Under the pieces are notes generated by a model. That model ran no database searches. It was not told where the DNA came from and saw nothing but the letters and a program-made list of their open reading frames with translations. A stretch of DNA of 64,000 bases from Betaproteobacteria bacterium. GTDB lineage: Bacteria; Pseudomonadota; Gammaproteobacteria; Burkholderiales; Usitatibacteraceae. A program made the position numbers and the translations under genes. How positions within the stretch are numbered: the first letter of the stretch is position 1; each line of letters starts with the position of its first letter. Below are positions 30,122 to 39,078 of the stretch, piece after piece. The stretch covers positions 186,001 through 250,000 of the forward strand of contig JADJSD010000023.1 in assembly GCA_016711875.1 (NCBI GenBank). The letters run 5' to 3'.

Positions 30122-30883
30122 ATGAAGGCTTTCCTGCTCCTCGCCCTGCCGTTCGCGATTCCCGCGGCGGCCGGCGTCCCAGAATGTCGCGTCGCGAGCG
30201 ACGCCCGACGCGCACCGCTCGTCGAGCTCTATACCTCCGAGGGATGCGACAGCTGCCCGCCGGCCGACCGCTGGTTCGCCAGGCTGCCGGTCGGCCCGGG
30301 CGCCGCCATTCCGCTCGCCTTCCACGTCGACTACTGGGATTCGCTCGGCTGGAAGGACCGCTTCGCGAGCCCGGAGTGGAGCGAGCGCCAGCGTGCCCGC
30401 GTGCGCGCGGGTGGTGGCCGCATCGTGTACACGCCCCAGGTCCTGCTCGACGGGCGGGACCTGAAGTGGCATTCCGGCACCGCCTTCGCGGAATCGCTCG
30501 GCCGCGCGCGGTCGAAGCCGCCCGGCGCCACGTTGCGCCTCCGGATGGCGCGTCGCGGCGATGCGCTCGAGGTCGAGGTGGAATCCGCGCTGGCGCCTGG
30601 CGTCACGGCACCGGCGGACCTCCACGTGGCGATCACGCAGGGCGCCCTGGCCACGGAAGTGAGGGCCGGCGAGAACAAGGGTGAGCGGCTCGCGCATGAA
30701 CACGTCGTCAGAACCGTCGAGAAGATGGGCGCCGTCGGGGTGACGGCGCGAACCCTTTCCTATGGCCGTCCCTTCGCGCCGGGATGGCGCGCGGAGGACC
30801 TGGCGGTGGTCGCGTGGGTGCAGGATCGCGAGTCGGCCGAAGTCCTGCAGGCGGTGCGTCTCGCGATGTGCCCGGCCGGCTAG
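30122..30883 (+). CDS. Secreted DUF1223 (thioredoxin-like) protein
   Basis: This encodes 253 residues with a signal peptide (MKAFLLLALPFAIPAAAG). The core VELYTSEGCDSCPPADRWFA has a Cys-x2-Cys thioredoxin-like active site, the hallmark of DUF1223. HVDYWDSLGWKDRFASPEW is the second conserved block, and VYTPQVLLDGRDL the third. Likely periplasmic; redox activity inferred. A GAAGGAG site precedes the ATG. Convergent with the EamA transporter gene, 2 bases between ends. Confidence 0.85.
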   Translation: MKAFLLLALPFAIPAAAGVPECRVASDARRAPLVELYTSEGCDSCPPADRWFARLPVGPGAAIPLAFHVDYWDSLGWKDRFASPEWSERQRARVRAGGGRIVYTPQVLLDGRDLKWHSGTAFAESLGRARSKPPGATLRLRMARRGDALEVEVESALAPGVTAPADLHVAITQGALATEVRAGENKGERLAHEHVVRTVEKMGAVGVTARTLSYGRPFAPGWRAEDLAVVAWVQDRESAEVLQAVRLAMCPAG

Positions 30884-30885
30884 CG

Positions 30886-31812
30886 TCAGTCGACGGGTGT
30901 CGCTTCCGCACGCCGCAGCCCGTTCCACGCGAGGAAAACGAGCGCGAACGCGATGAGCGCCATGCCCGCGAACTCGACGGGCGTCGGTCGCTCCCCCAGC
31001 TGCAACCACGAGGCCGTCACCGCGAACACCGGCACGCCGAGCGAATTGAGGCCGGCCATGCCCGCCGGGGCGTTGGCGAGCACGTAGGTCCAGAGCGCCC
31101 AGCCCGCCGCCGTCGCGAAGAGCGTGGAGTAGGCGAGCGCCATCAGGTAGTCGCCGGTCCACGCAGGCCCGGCGTGCTCGTGCGTGAGCGAGAGCAGCAC
31201 GAGCGGAAGCGATCCGAAGAGCAGCTGCCACGCGGTGAGGGTGAGCAGGTCCGCGCCCCGGATGGGCCACTTCTTCGAGAGCACCGCGGCGAAGGCCCAC
31301 ACCGCGCCCGAGGCCACGGCGAGCACGCTTCCTTCCAGGCTCGTGAGGTGCCAGGGCGAGACGATGAGCACGAGCCCGACGAACGCCGCCCCGACCGCGA
31401 GCCACTGCAGGCCGCGCATCCGCTCGCCGAGCAGCATCGACGCGAAGAGCAGCATCCAGAAGGGCATGGTGTAGGTGAGCACCGCCGTCTTGCCGGGCCC
31501 GGCGACGAGAAGCGCGTAGTGCGACAGCAGCACGAAGGCGGCCACCTGCACGAAACCCAGCATCGCCGCGAGGCGGTAGTCCGGAAGCGTGAGGCGCCGG
31601 CCCATGGCGGCGGCCAGCGCGAAGACCAGCAGCGCGCCGAGCACGAGCCGGTGGGCCGCGAAGTCGAAGGGGTGCGCGTGCCGGAGGCCGATCTTCATCG
31701 CGATCCACGAATAGCCCCACACCGCGCACAGGGCGAGCATGGCGAAGAGGACGCGGGAGCGCGAGGCGGGCAAGGGGACGGTTACAATCGCGGGGAGCGG
31801 CGACTCTACCAT
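30886..31812 (-). CDS. EamA/DMT-family transporter
   Basis: This encodes 308 residues when started at ATG 31812, which has a GGAAGGAAGGG site upstream (a downstream TTG is also possible). It has ten predicted membrane helices in two EamA repeats, for example LFAMLALCAVWGYSWIAMKI in the first and ALAVASGAVWAFAAVLS-type sequence in the second. Members export metabolites such as amino acids; substrate unknown. The start codon overlaps that of the divergent GNAT gene on the other strand (CATG at 31810-31813). Confidence 0.88.
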   Translation of the reverse strand: MVESPLPAIVTVPLPASRSRVLFAMLALCAVWGYSWIAMKIGLRHAHPFDFAAHRLVLGALLVFALAAAMGRRLTLPDYRLAAMLGFVQVAAFVLLSHYALLVAGPGKTAVLTYTMPFWMLLFASMLLGERMRGLQWLAVGAAFVGLVLIVSPWHLTSLEGSVLAVASGAVWAFAAVLSKKWPIRGADLLTLTAWQLLFGSLPLVLLSLTHEHAGPAWTGDYLMALAYSTLFATAAGWALWTYVLANAPAGMAGLNSLGVPVFAVTASWLQLGERPTPVEFAGMALIAFALVFLAWNGLRRAEATPVD

Positions 31813-32245
31813 GCGCACCGACCCTTCCTTCCGCGTAAAACTCGTCGAATGGCGTGAGGATTCCGCCGTGCTCGACGCCCTTCGCCACGAGGTCTTCGTC
31901 GTGGGGCAGGGCGTCCCCGCCGAGCTCGAACGCGACGGGCGCGACCCGGATTGCGTGCACGTCCTCGCGCAATCTGCGACCGGCGAGCCGATCGGCACCG
32001 GACGCCTGCTTCCCGACGGCCGCATCGGCCGCATGGCGGTCATCGCGTCCTGGCGCGGACGGGGTGTCGGCGCGGCGATGCTCGTCGCGTTGATGGACGA
32101 GGCGAGGCGGCGGGGGTTCGCGCAGACCCACCTGCATGCCCAAACCCACGCGAAGGATTTCTACGCGCGGCACGGCTATGTCGTCGAGGGTGACGAATAC
32201 CTCGAGGCCGGCATTCCCCACATCGCGATGAGGGCGAAGCTGTAA
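31811..32245 (+). CDS. GNAT-family N-acetyltransferase (ElaA/YjcF-like)
   Basis: This encodes 144 residues. Acetyl-CoA loop RMAVIASWRGRGVGAAMLVAL (Arg/Gln-x-x-Gly-x-Gly/Ala), preceded by LRHEVFVVGQGVPAELERDG, the opening typical of the YjcF/ElaA group. C-terminal HAKDFYARHGYVVEGDEYLEAGIPH. The ATG at 31811 overlaps the divergent EamA ATG; a GGGGAG site is 13 bases upstream. Its last codons form part of the long inverted-repeat element that follows. Confidence 0.85.
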   Translation: MRTDPSFRVKLVEWREDSAVLDALRHEVFVVGQGVPAELERDGRDPDCVHVLAQSATGEPIGTGRLLPDGRIGRMAVIASWRGRGVGAAMLVALMDEARRRGFAQTHLHAQTHAKDFYARHGYVVEGDEYLEAGIPHIAMRAKL

Positions 32246-32531
32246 GCGCTTGGGGTCGCCTTTCGCGGTGACGGGGTGCGGGTGTCCAGCGAAGCCACCG
32301 TGCGGGGAATATGGTGTCGGTTGTGTTTTTTCGGTTTTCGGACCGAGTCAAGGCGCCTCCAGCCTGCCTGCTCGGACCTATGTCGACATAGGCACCGAAG
32401 TCGACGGACACGGCAAGTCCATTCGGTCCGAAAACCGAAAAAACGCAACCGACACCATGTTCCCCTGATAACCGCCGTGCCCTCCATGGCGACGGAGGAC
32501 CCGTCAAGGCGCAAGGCAACCCCAAGCGCTT
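32244..32531. repeat. About 290-bp long inverted-repeat (hairpin/MITE-like) element
   Basis: The centre is a 16-bp perfect palindrome CCTATGTCGACATAGG (32377-32392). Outside it, arms 32304-32346 and 32423-32465 match over 43 bases with only two differences, both of which pair G:U in the RNA of this strand. Both arms have the same centre as the inner palindrome (32384.5). Weaker outer arms reach 32244-32256 and 32519-32531 (13 identical bases). The outer ends abut or include the stop codons of the flanking convergent genes. No ORF or transposase is inside. It may be a non-autonomous mobile element now acting as a bidirectional end signal. Confidence 0.75.
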
Positions 32532-33364
32532 CAGCTGATGGCGTAGGGGAGGGGAAGGATCTCGAGGGCGGGGCCTTCGGGGGAGCCGTGGTGCAGCGAC
32601 TTCTGCGCGACGGCCTCGAGTTGCGCGACCACCAGCGCCTCGTAGCCGCCCTCCGGCGCGGGCGCGGCATTCGCGACGAGCCCGGCGGACTGGTCGCCGA
32701 ACGCCGGGCTGTACACGCTCTCGCCGGGCGAGAGCGGCCCGGCCGAGCGCACGTGCACCGTACGCTTCTTGAGGATGCCGCGGTACTGCGTGCGCGCGAC
32801 GATCTCCTGCCCCGGGTAGCAGCCCTTCTTGAAGCTCACGCCGCCGATGAGGTCGTAGTTGGCCATCTGCGGCACGAATTCCTCCTGCGTGCCCGGCACC
32901 ACCTGCACGATGCCGTCGCGGATGAGCGAGAGCGCCCAATCGGCCTGGGTGGCAGGCCGGCCGGCGGGCGCCTCGCCGAACACGATTGCGCGCGCAGCCC
33001 CGAGGCGATTCGCGCCTTCGGGCAGCGGCCCGTCCCACACGCCGTGGCAGGCGAGTGTGCCGGTGACATCCTCGACCTTCGCCTTGGAGCGAAGGATGAA
33101 CATGCGCAGGCGCTTCGCCATCGCTTCGGCGAAGGGCGCGGGCAGGACGACCACGTAGCCCGCCGCGTCCCGCGCGAGCACGAACGTGAACAGGAAGCGC
33201 CCCTTCGGCGTGCACCAGCCGTTCCACTGCGCGCTGCCCACGGCGAGCGCCTTCACGTCGTTGGTGAACTGGTTGTGCAGGAATTCGGCGGCGTCGTCCC
33301 CCGAAATGCGCAGCAGCGCGTTGGTGGGAGAGAGCTCGCAGGCGAGGGGCGTATCGGCGGTCAC
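32531..33364 (-). CDS. ygfZ: YgfZ/GcvT-family folate-binding protein
   Basis: This encodes 277 residues from a GTG at 33364, the only start near the conserved beginning (TPLACELSPTNALLRISGDD). YgfZ proteins use tetrahydrofolate and help maintain certain Fe-S enzymes. The diagnostic loop KKGCYPGQEIVARTQYRG holds the conserved Cys. FLHNQFTNDVKAL and NGWCTPKGRFLFTF are the other family blocks. It is divergent from the YgfX-like gene (about 10 bases between starts), a pairing common in proteobacteria. The 3' end is inside the hairpin element. Confidence 0.92.
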   Translation of the reverse strand: MTADTPLACELSPTNALLRISGDDAAEFLHNQFTNDVKALAVGSAQWNGWCTPKGRFLFTFVLARDAAGYVVVLPAPFAEAMAKRLRMFILRSKAKVEDVTGTLACHGVWDGPLPEGANRLGAARAIVFGEAPAGRPATQADWALSLIRDGIVQVVPGTQEEFVPQMANYDLIGGVSFKKGCYPGQEIVARTQYRGILKKRTVHVRSAGPLSPGESVYSPAFGDQSAGLVANAAPAPEGGYEALVVAQLEAVAQKSLHHGSPEGPALEILPLPYAIS

Positions 33365-33373
33365 GGCGGGGAG

Positions 33374-33883
33374 ATGGGGGTGACGGAAGGGCGAAGCAAG
33401 TATAGCGGCGCGAAGGCGGGTAGCGACCCCGCCTGGCGTGTGGTCATTGCGATCGGGCCTTCCCGGCTCGTCGCGCGCTTCGTGGCGGGCCTCGCGGCTC
33501 TCGCGCTGGCCAGCGTGCTCTTCTCGGGCCTGGCGTGGGTGTGGGCATGGCCTGCCGGCAGCGCGCTCGTCGTCATGGCCGTGAGCGCGATCCGTCGCGA
33601 GGCGTTTCGCGAAGGGCGCGGGTCCGTCCGGCGCCTCGTCGTCGACCTCGAGGGATGCGTCGAAGCGATGGGCGAAGCGGGCGCGACCCGCTCCGGCCGG
33701 CTGGCGCCCGGCTCGTTCGTGGCGCCCTGGCTCGTCGTCGTGCGATGGCGTCCGCAGGGAGCGAGGTTCTCGCGGACCGTGCTGGTGCCCCCGGACGCGG
33801 TGGATCCCCACGCGTACCGGCGGCTGCGGGTGCTGCTGCGCTGGGGGCGCGCCGCCGGGCGGGGCGGTTCGCTCGCGGTATAA
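33374..33883 (+). CDS. YgfX/CptA-like inner-membrane protein
   Basis: This encodes 169 residues from ATG at 33374; an in-frame GTG at 33380 is an alternative with better ribosome-site spacing. Two adjacent membrane helices (FVAGLAALALASVLFSGLAW and AGSALVVMAVSAI-type) are followed by a soluble beta-rich part (RRLVVDLEGC, APWLVVVRWRP) and VDPHAYRRLRVLLRWG, which resembles the end of YgfX proteins. E. coli YgfX/CptA acts with YgfY/SdhE, which is absent here. The assignment rests on architecture and the ygfZ neighbour, so it is moderate. Confidence 0.6.
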   Translation: MGVTEGRSKYSGAKAGSDPAWRVVIAIGPSRLVARFVAGLAALALASVLFSGLAWVWAWPAGSALVVMAVSAIRREAFREGRGSVRRLVVDLEGCVEAMGEAGATRSGRLAPGSFVAPWLVVVRWRPQGARFSRTVLVPPDAVDPHAYRRLRVLLRWGRAAGRGGSLAV

Positions 33884-33884
33884 T
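33879..33884 (+). promoter_or_regulatory. Consensus -10 immediately upstream of purL (leaderless candidate)
   Basis: TATAAT ends 7 bases before the purL ATG at 33892, and no ribosome site lies between. Transcription would begin at or next to the A of the ATG. No convincing -35 is visible in the preceding coding end. Confidence 0.5.
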
Positions 33885-33891
33885 TCGCGCC

Positions 33892-36800
33892 ATGAATTCC
33901 GTCCCCGCGCAGCTCCTTCTCACGCTGCCCGGCAGCGTCGCCCTTTCCCCGTTCCGCATCGAGAAGCGGGTTGCCGGCTTCAAGCCGGGCCTCGCCGCCG
34001 CGGTCACCCTCGACACGCGGTTCGTCCATTTCGCGCAGCTCTCGGCGCCGCTTTCCGAAGGCGAGCGCGAGATCCTGGCGAAGATCCTCGCGTACGGCAC
34101 CGCCGCGCGGTCGGAGCCCACCGGCCACCTGTATCTCGTCCTGCCGCGCTTCGGCACCGTCTCGCCCTGGTCGTCCAAGGCGACGGACATCGCGCGCAAC
34201 TGCGGGCTATCGAAGGTGGTTCGCCTGGAGCGCGGCATCGCGTTTCACGTGACGATGAAGGACGGCAAGGCCATCCGCGAGCACGCCGATCACGGCATCC
34301 GTCACGGCATCCACGACCGCATGACCGAGACCGTCGTGCGCAGTCTCGAGGAGGCCGCGCGCCTCTTCGAACGCCACGAGCCCCGGCCGCTGTCTGCGGT
34401 GGGGCTCAAGTCCGGCGGTCGCGCGGCGCTGGAGAAGGCGAACGCGGACCTGGGCCTCGCCCTCGCGCCCGACGAGATCGACTACCTCGTCGACAACTTC
34501 ACGAAGCTCGGGCGCGACCCCACGGATGTCGAGCTGATGATGTTCGCGCAGGCGAACAGCGAGCACTGCCGGCACAAGATCTTCAACGCCACGTGGACGG
34601 TCGACGGGAAGGACGAGGACAAGTCGCTCTTCCAGATGATCAAGAACACGCACCGGCTGAACCCGAAGGGCACGATCGTCGCCTACTCGGACAATTCCGC
34701 GATCATGGAAGGCGCCTCGATCGAGCGCTTCTACCCGCGCGGGGACGGCGGGTGGGCGTACTCGGAGGAACCCACCCACATCCTCATGAAGGTGGAGACG
34801 CACAACCACCCGACCGCCATCGCCCCGCATCCGGGCGCGGGCACGGGCGCCGGCGGCGAGATCCGCGACGAGGGCGCGACGGGCACGGGCGCGAAGCCCA
34901 AGGCGGGCCTCACCGGGTTCACCGTGTCGAACCTTCGCCTGCCGGGCCTCGCAGAGCCGTGGGAGCGCGATTACGGCAAGCCCGGCCGCATCGCGACGGC
35001 GCTCGACATCATGGTCGAGGGCCCCATCGGCGGCGCCTCGTACAACAACGAGTTCGGCCGCCCCAACCTCACGGGCTACTTCCGCACCTACGAGCAGGAT
35101 GTGGCGGGCGAGGTGCGCGGCTATCACAAGCCCATCATGCTGGCCGGGGGCCTGGGCAATATCGCGGGTCATCACGTTACCAAGCACGCCTTCGATGCGA
35201 AGACCGTATTCGTGCAGCTGGGCGGCCCCTCCTTCCTCATCGGGCTGGGCGGCGGCGCGGCCTCCTCGATGACGAGCGGCACCAACACCGAGTCGCTCGA
35301 CTTCGATTCCGTGCAGCGCGCCAACGCGGAGCTCGAGCGCCGCTGCCAGGAAGTGATCGATGCCTGCTGGCAGTTGGGCGAGGCCAATCCCATCCTCTCG
35401 ATCCACGACGTGGGCGCCGGGGGGTTGTCGAACGCGTTTCCGGAGCTGGCCCATTCCGGGGGCGTCGGCGCCACGTTCGACCTGCGCAAGGTTCCCAACG
35501 AGGAGCCCGGCATGACGCCGATGCAGATCTGGTCGAACGAATCGCAGGAGCGCTACGTGATCGCGTTGCCGGAATCGCGTCTCGCGGATCTCGAGCGCAT
35601 CTGCGCGCGCGAACGTTGCCCCCATGCGGTGGTGGGGCACGCCCGCGCCGACCACCAGCTCGTCGTCGACGATCCGCTCTACGGAAACCGGCCCGTGGAC
35701 ATGCCGCTCGACGTGCTGCTGGGCAAGCCGCCCCGCATGCATCGCGACGTGAAGAGCGTCGCCCGGTCGCTTCCGGCCATCGACAGCGCGCCGATGGAGC
35801 TCAAGGAAGCCGCCTATCGCGTGCTGCGCCTGCCCACTGTCGCGGACAAGACCTTCCTCATCACCATCGGGGATCGCACCGTGGGCGGGATGAGCGTACG
35901 CGACCAGATGGTCGGCCCCTGGCAGGTCCCGGTGGCCGACTGCGCGGTGACGACGCTCGGCTACGCGACGCACCGGGGCGAGGCGATGGCCATCGGCGAA
36001 CGCACGCCCCTCGCGCTCATCGACGGGCCCGCCTCCGGCCGCATGGCGGTGGGCGAGGCGGTGACGAACATCGCGGCCGCGGCCATCGCGGATCTCGGCG
36101 AGGTGAAGCTCTCGGCCAACTGGATGTGCGCCGCCGGCCACCCGGGCGAGGACGCCTCGCTCTTCGCGACGGTGAAGGCCGTGGGCATGGAGCTTTGTCC
36201 GGCGCTCGGCATCTCGATACCGGTCGGCAAGGACTCGATGTCGATGAAGACGGCGTGGAAGGACCCGGAAACGGGCGAGGCGAAAGCCGTCACCGCGCCC
36301 CTCTCCCTCATCATCTCGGCGTTCGCGCCGGTCACGGACGTGCGCCGCACGCTCACGCCGCAACTGCGGACGGATCTCGGCGAGACGGAGCTCGTGCTCG
36401 TCGACCTGGGTGGCGGCCGCAACCGTCTCGGAGGTTCGGCGCTCGCGCAGGTGTACGGCCAGGTCGGGAATGCGGCGCCGGATGTCGACGACCCCGCGAA
36501 GCTCAAGGCTTTCTTCGGGGCAATCCAGTCGCTCAATGCGGGCGGCAAGATCGTGGCCTACCACGACCGTTCCGACGGCGGCCTCCTCGCGACGCTTTGC
36601 GAGATGGCGTTCGCCGGCCGCACGGGCATCACGGTCTACCTCGACAACCTGGCCATCGACCCGAGGCAGCTCGACGTGGACGGCAACGAGCGCCAGACCG
36701 ACGTGCTCGCGGGCAATCTCTCGGACCGTGTCCTCTCGACCCTCTTCAACGAGGAACTCGGCGCGGTGCTCCAGGTGCGCCGGGGCGAGCGCGACGCCGT

Positions 36801-37866
36801 CATGCAGGCGCTTCGCGAGGCGGGCCTGTCACGCGAGTCGCACGTCATCGGGCACCCGAACGCGCAGGGCGAGGTGCGCGTCATCGTGAACGGCAAGCCG
36901 GTGCTGGCCGAGAAGCGCGTCGACCTGCACCGTGCCTGGTCGTCGGTCACGCACGCCATCCAGCGGCTGCGCGACAACCCGGCCTGCGCGGACCAGGAAT
37001 ACGACCGCATTCTCGACGAGGGCGATCCGGGGCTGCACGCGAAGCTCACGTTCGACCCGGCCGATGACATTGCGGCGCCCTTCATCGCGACGGGCGCGCG
37101 CCCGAGGATCGCCATCCTGCGCGAGCAGGGCGTGAACGGGCAGATGGAGATGGCCGGCGCGTTCGACCGCGCGGGCTTCGCGGCCTTCGACGTGCACATG
37201 AGCGACATCCTCGAGGGACGGGTGAGACTTTCGGACTTCAAGGGCTTCGCGGCCTGCGGCGGCTTCAGCTACGGCGACACGCTCGGTGCCGGCGAAGGGT
37301 GGGCCAAGTCCATCCTGTTCAACGCGAGGGCGCGCGACGAGTTCGAGGCCTTCTTCGACCGGACGGATTCGTTCGCGCTGGGCGCCTGCAACGGCTGCCA
37401 GATGGTGTCGAACCTGAAGTCGATCATCCCCGGCGCGAAGAACTGGCCGCATTTCGAGACGAACCTCTCGGAGCAGTACGAGGCGCGCTTCACGCTGGTG
37501 GAGGTGCAGAAGTCGCCCTCGATCCTCTTCGCGGGCATGGAGGGCAGCCGCATCCCCATCGTCACCGCGCACGGCGAGGGCAAGGCCACCTTCAGGGACG
37601 CCAAGCAGCTCGAGGCCTGCCAGTACCTCGTGGCCGCGCGCTTCACGGACAACCGCGGCAAGCCCACCGAGGCCTATCCGTACAACGCGAACGGCTCGCC
37701 CGGCGGCATCACCGCGGTGACCACGCCGGACGGCCGCTTCACGATCATGATGCCGCACCCCGAGCGCGTGTTCCGCACGGTGCTCATGTCCTGGCACCCG
37801 GACGGCTGGCCGGAGGATTCGCCGTGGATGCGCATGTTCCGCAACGCGCGGGCGTGGCTCGGATGA
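33892..37866 (+). CDS. purL: Phosphoribosylformylglycinamidine synthase (large form)
   Basis: This encodes 1324 residues, the full-length proteobacterial form with synthase and glutaminase domains. It converts FGAR, glutamine and ATP to FGAM in purine synthesis. Visible in order: N-terminal domain (LYLVLPRFGTVSPWSSKATDIA), linker with MMFAQANSEHCRHKIFNA, the first ATP site (VETHNHPTAIAPHPGAGTGAGG), SIHDVGAGGLSNAFPEL, the second half (HDRSDGGLLATLCEMAF), and the C-terminal class I glutaminase with catalytic Cys in LGACNGCQMVSNL and His/Glu in MMPHPERVFRT. The start is MNSVPAQLLL; a longer frame upstream overlaps the YgfX-like gene. The stop overlaps the next ATG. Confidence 0.97.
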   Translation: MNSVPAQLLLTLPGSVALSPFRIEKRVAGFKPGLAAAVTLDTRFVHFAQLSAPLSEGEREILAKILAYGTAARSEPTGHLYLVLPRFGTVSPWSSKATDIARNCGLSKVVRLERGIAFHVTMKDGKAIREHADHGIRHGIHDRMTETVVRSLEEAARLFERHEPRPLSAVGLKSGGRAALEKANADLGLALAPDEIDYLVDNFTKLGRDPTDVELMMFAQANSEHCRHKIFNATWTVDGKDEDKSLFQMIKNTHRLNPKGTIVAYSDNSAIMEGASIERFYPRGDGGWAYSEEPTHILMKVETHNHPTAIAPHPGAGTGAGGEIRDEGATGTGAKPKAGLTGFTVSNLRLPGLAEPWERDYGKPGRIATALDIMVEGPIGGASYNNEFGRPNLTGYFRTYEQDVAGEVRGYHKPIMLAGGLGNIAGHHVTKHAFDAKTVFVQLGGPSFLIGLGGGAASSMTSGTNTESLDFDSVQRANAELERRCQEVIDACWQLGEANPILSIHDVGAGGLSNAFPELAHSGGVGATFDLRKVPNEEPGMTPMQIWSNESQERYVIALPESRLADLERICARERCPHAVVGHARADHQLVVDDPLYGNRPVDMPLDVLLGKPPRMHRDVKSVARSLPAIDSAPMELKEAAYRVLRLPTVADKTFLITIGDRTVGGMSVRDQMVGPWQVPVADCAVTTLGYATHRGEAMAIGERTPLALIDGPASGRMAVGEAVTNIAAAAIADLGEVKLSANWMCAAGHPGEDASLFATVKAVGMELCPALGISIPVGKDSMSMKTAWKDPETGEAKAVTAPLSLIISAFAPVTDVRRTLTPQLRTDLGETELVLVDLGGGRNRLGGSALAQVYGQVGNAAPDVDDPAKLKAFFGAIQSLNAGGKIVAYHDRSDGGLLATLCEMAFAGRTGITVYLDNLAIDPRQLDVDGNERQTDVLAGNLSDRVLSTLFNEELGAVLQVRRGERDAVMQALREAGLSRESHVIGHPNAQGEVRVIVNGKPVLAEKRVDLHRAWSSVTHAIQRLRDNPACADQEYDRILDEGDPGLHAKLTFDPADDIAAPFIATGARPRIAILREQGVNGQMEMAGAFDRAGFAAFDVHMSDILEGRVRLSDFKGFAACGGFSYGDTLGAGEGWAKSILFNARARDEFEAFFDRTDSFALGACNGCQMVSNLKSIIPGAKNWPHFETNLSEQYEARFTLVEVQKSPSILFAGMEGSRIPIVTAHGEGKATFRDAKQLEACQYLVAARFTDNRGKPTEAYPYNANGSPGGITAVTTPDGRFTIMMPHPERVFRTVLMSWHPDGWPEDSPWMRMFRNARAWLG

Positions 37867-38174
37867 GCACTTCCTACGTCATCATCTGGCGCTACCGCGT
37901 CGACCCGGCCCAGCAGGCGAAGTTCGTGAAGGCCTATGGGGCGAAGGGCGACTGGTTCCGGTTCTTCTCCGGATCGAAGGATTACCTGGGCACCGAGTTG
38001 CTCGCGGACGACGAGCGTCCCGGCGAGTACGTGACGATCGACCGGTGGTCGAGCGAGGAGGCGTACAGCACGTACCTTTCCGAGCACGAAGCGGACTACG
38101 ACCGGCTCGACCGTCGCTGCGAGGCGCTCACGATTTCCGAGCAGCGAGTCGGCGCCTACGGCGTCGCGTCCTGA
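37863..38174 (+). CDS. Antibiotic-biosynthesis-monooxygenase-like (ABM) domain protein
   Basis: This encodes 103 residues; the ATG overlaps the purL stop (ATGA), so it is coupled. The dimeric alpha/beta-barrel pattern is recognisable: YVIIWRYRVDPAQQAKFVKAY, then YVTIDRWSSEEAYSTYLSEH and YDRLDRRCEAL. Members range from monooxygenases to proteins of unknown role. No catalytic inference is made. Confidence 0.7.
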   Translation: MSTSYVIIWRYRVDPAQQAKFVKAYGAKGDWFRFFSGSKDYLGTELLADDERPGEYVTIDRWSSEEAYSTYLSEHEADYDRLDRRCEALTISEQRVGAYGVAS

Positions 38175-38176
38175 GC

Positions 38177-38662
38177 GTGGGCGGGGCGGACTCGTTCACT
38201 TTCGCCCGCATGGGCGCATCCGACCGCGATGCCGCCTACGGGCTCTTCCTCGCCTTCCTGCAGTCCGACCTTCATTACCTCGATTCGTCCGCGGCCTACG
38301 GCGACGGCGGCCCCGAGGCCCTGCGCCGCGCGATGGACCTCTTCATCGAGCGGCCGGACCTGGGCTTCGTCTGGATGGCGCGCCGGGGCGGCGAGGTGGT
38401 CGGCTGCTGCGTGGCCTGTTTCGCCATCTCGACGTCGCGCGGCACGCTCGTCGCGAAGCTCGACGACGTGAACGTGCGTCCGGGCCTCGAGGGGCAGGGA
38501 ATCGGTTCGGCGATGATGGATTCGCTCAAGGAGGAACTTCGCCATTCGGGCGTGACGCGCATCGACACGGCGACGCACTTCGACAACCCGGGCGCGCGCC
38601 GCTTCTATGAACGGCATGGGTTCGAGCAACTGCGCGAGGAACGGCTTTCCTGCCTGCTCTAG
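38177..38662 (+). CDS. GNAT-family N-acetyltransferase
   Basis: This encodes 161 residues from GTG at 38177, 2 bases after the ABM gene; ATG at 38210 is an alternative. The acetyl-CoA motif is VNVRPGLEGQGIGSAMMDSL. Late motif DTATHFDNPGARRFYERHGFEQL. Part of a purL-ABM-GNAT run. Substrate unknown. Its stop overlaps the stop of the convergent membrane protein gene. Confidence 0.82.
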   Translation: MGGADSFTFARMGASDRDAAYGLFLAFLQSDLHYLDSSAAYGDGGPEALRRAMDLFIERPDLGFVWMARRGGEVVGCCVACFAISTSRGTLVAKLDDVNVRPGLEGQGIGSAMMDSLKEELRHSGVTRIDTATHFDNPGARRFYERHGFEQLREERLSCLL

Positions 38663-39078
38663 GGCGCGCGTCCCGTCCGGCGTTCCATGAGCCACGCGAC
38701 GCCCAGCCCGACGACGACTCCGACCCACTGCCAGAGCGGGATGAAAAGGAGCACGAGTCCGCCTTGCGGATCGGGTTTCACGAAGAACGCCACGATGTAG
38801 GTGTAGGCCGCGAGACCGGCGATGGCGATCGTCGTCGCGAGGGCGACGAGCACCGCTTCCGTGCTCGACCACGGCCGGTGCAACGCGAGTGCGATGGCGG
38901 CGTACGGCGACACGCACCATCCCAGGACGAGCAACATGAAGAGCGACGTGCCGACCGTCATGTCCGCCATCCGGATGACGAGCCCAGCCGTCGCGATCCC
39001 CATCGCGAGCGCGAGGAGCCGCGCGGCGAGGCGAATGCCCCCGGCCACGTCCGGCAGCGCCGCTTCCGGCGGCTTCAT
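38659..39078 (-). CDS. Small four-helix membrane protein of the ECF sigma operon
   Basis: This encodes 139 residues started at MKPPEAALPD; the ATG overlaps the anti-sigma stop (39075), so it is translationally coupled. About four membrane helices are visible (for example LLALAMGIATAGLVIRMA and VLVALATTIAIAGLAAYTYIV). No known domain was recognised. The operon position suggests a role tied to the sigma/anti-sigma pair. Confidence 0.65.
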   Translation of the reverse strand: MKPPEAALPDVAGGIRLAARLLALAMGIATAGLVIRMADMTVGTSLFMLLVLGWCVSPYAAIALALHRPWSSTEAVLVALATTIAIAGLAAYTYIVAFFVKPDPQGGLVLLFIPLWQWVGVVVGLGVAWLMERRTGRAP

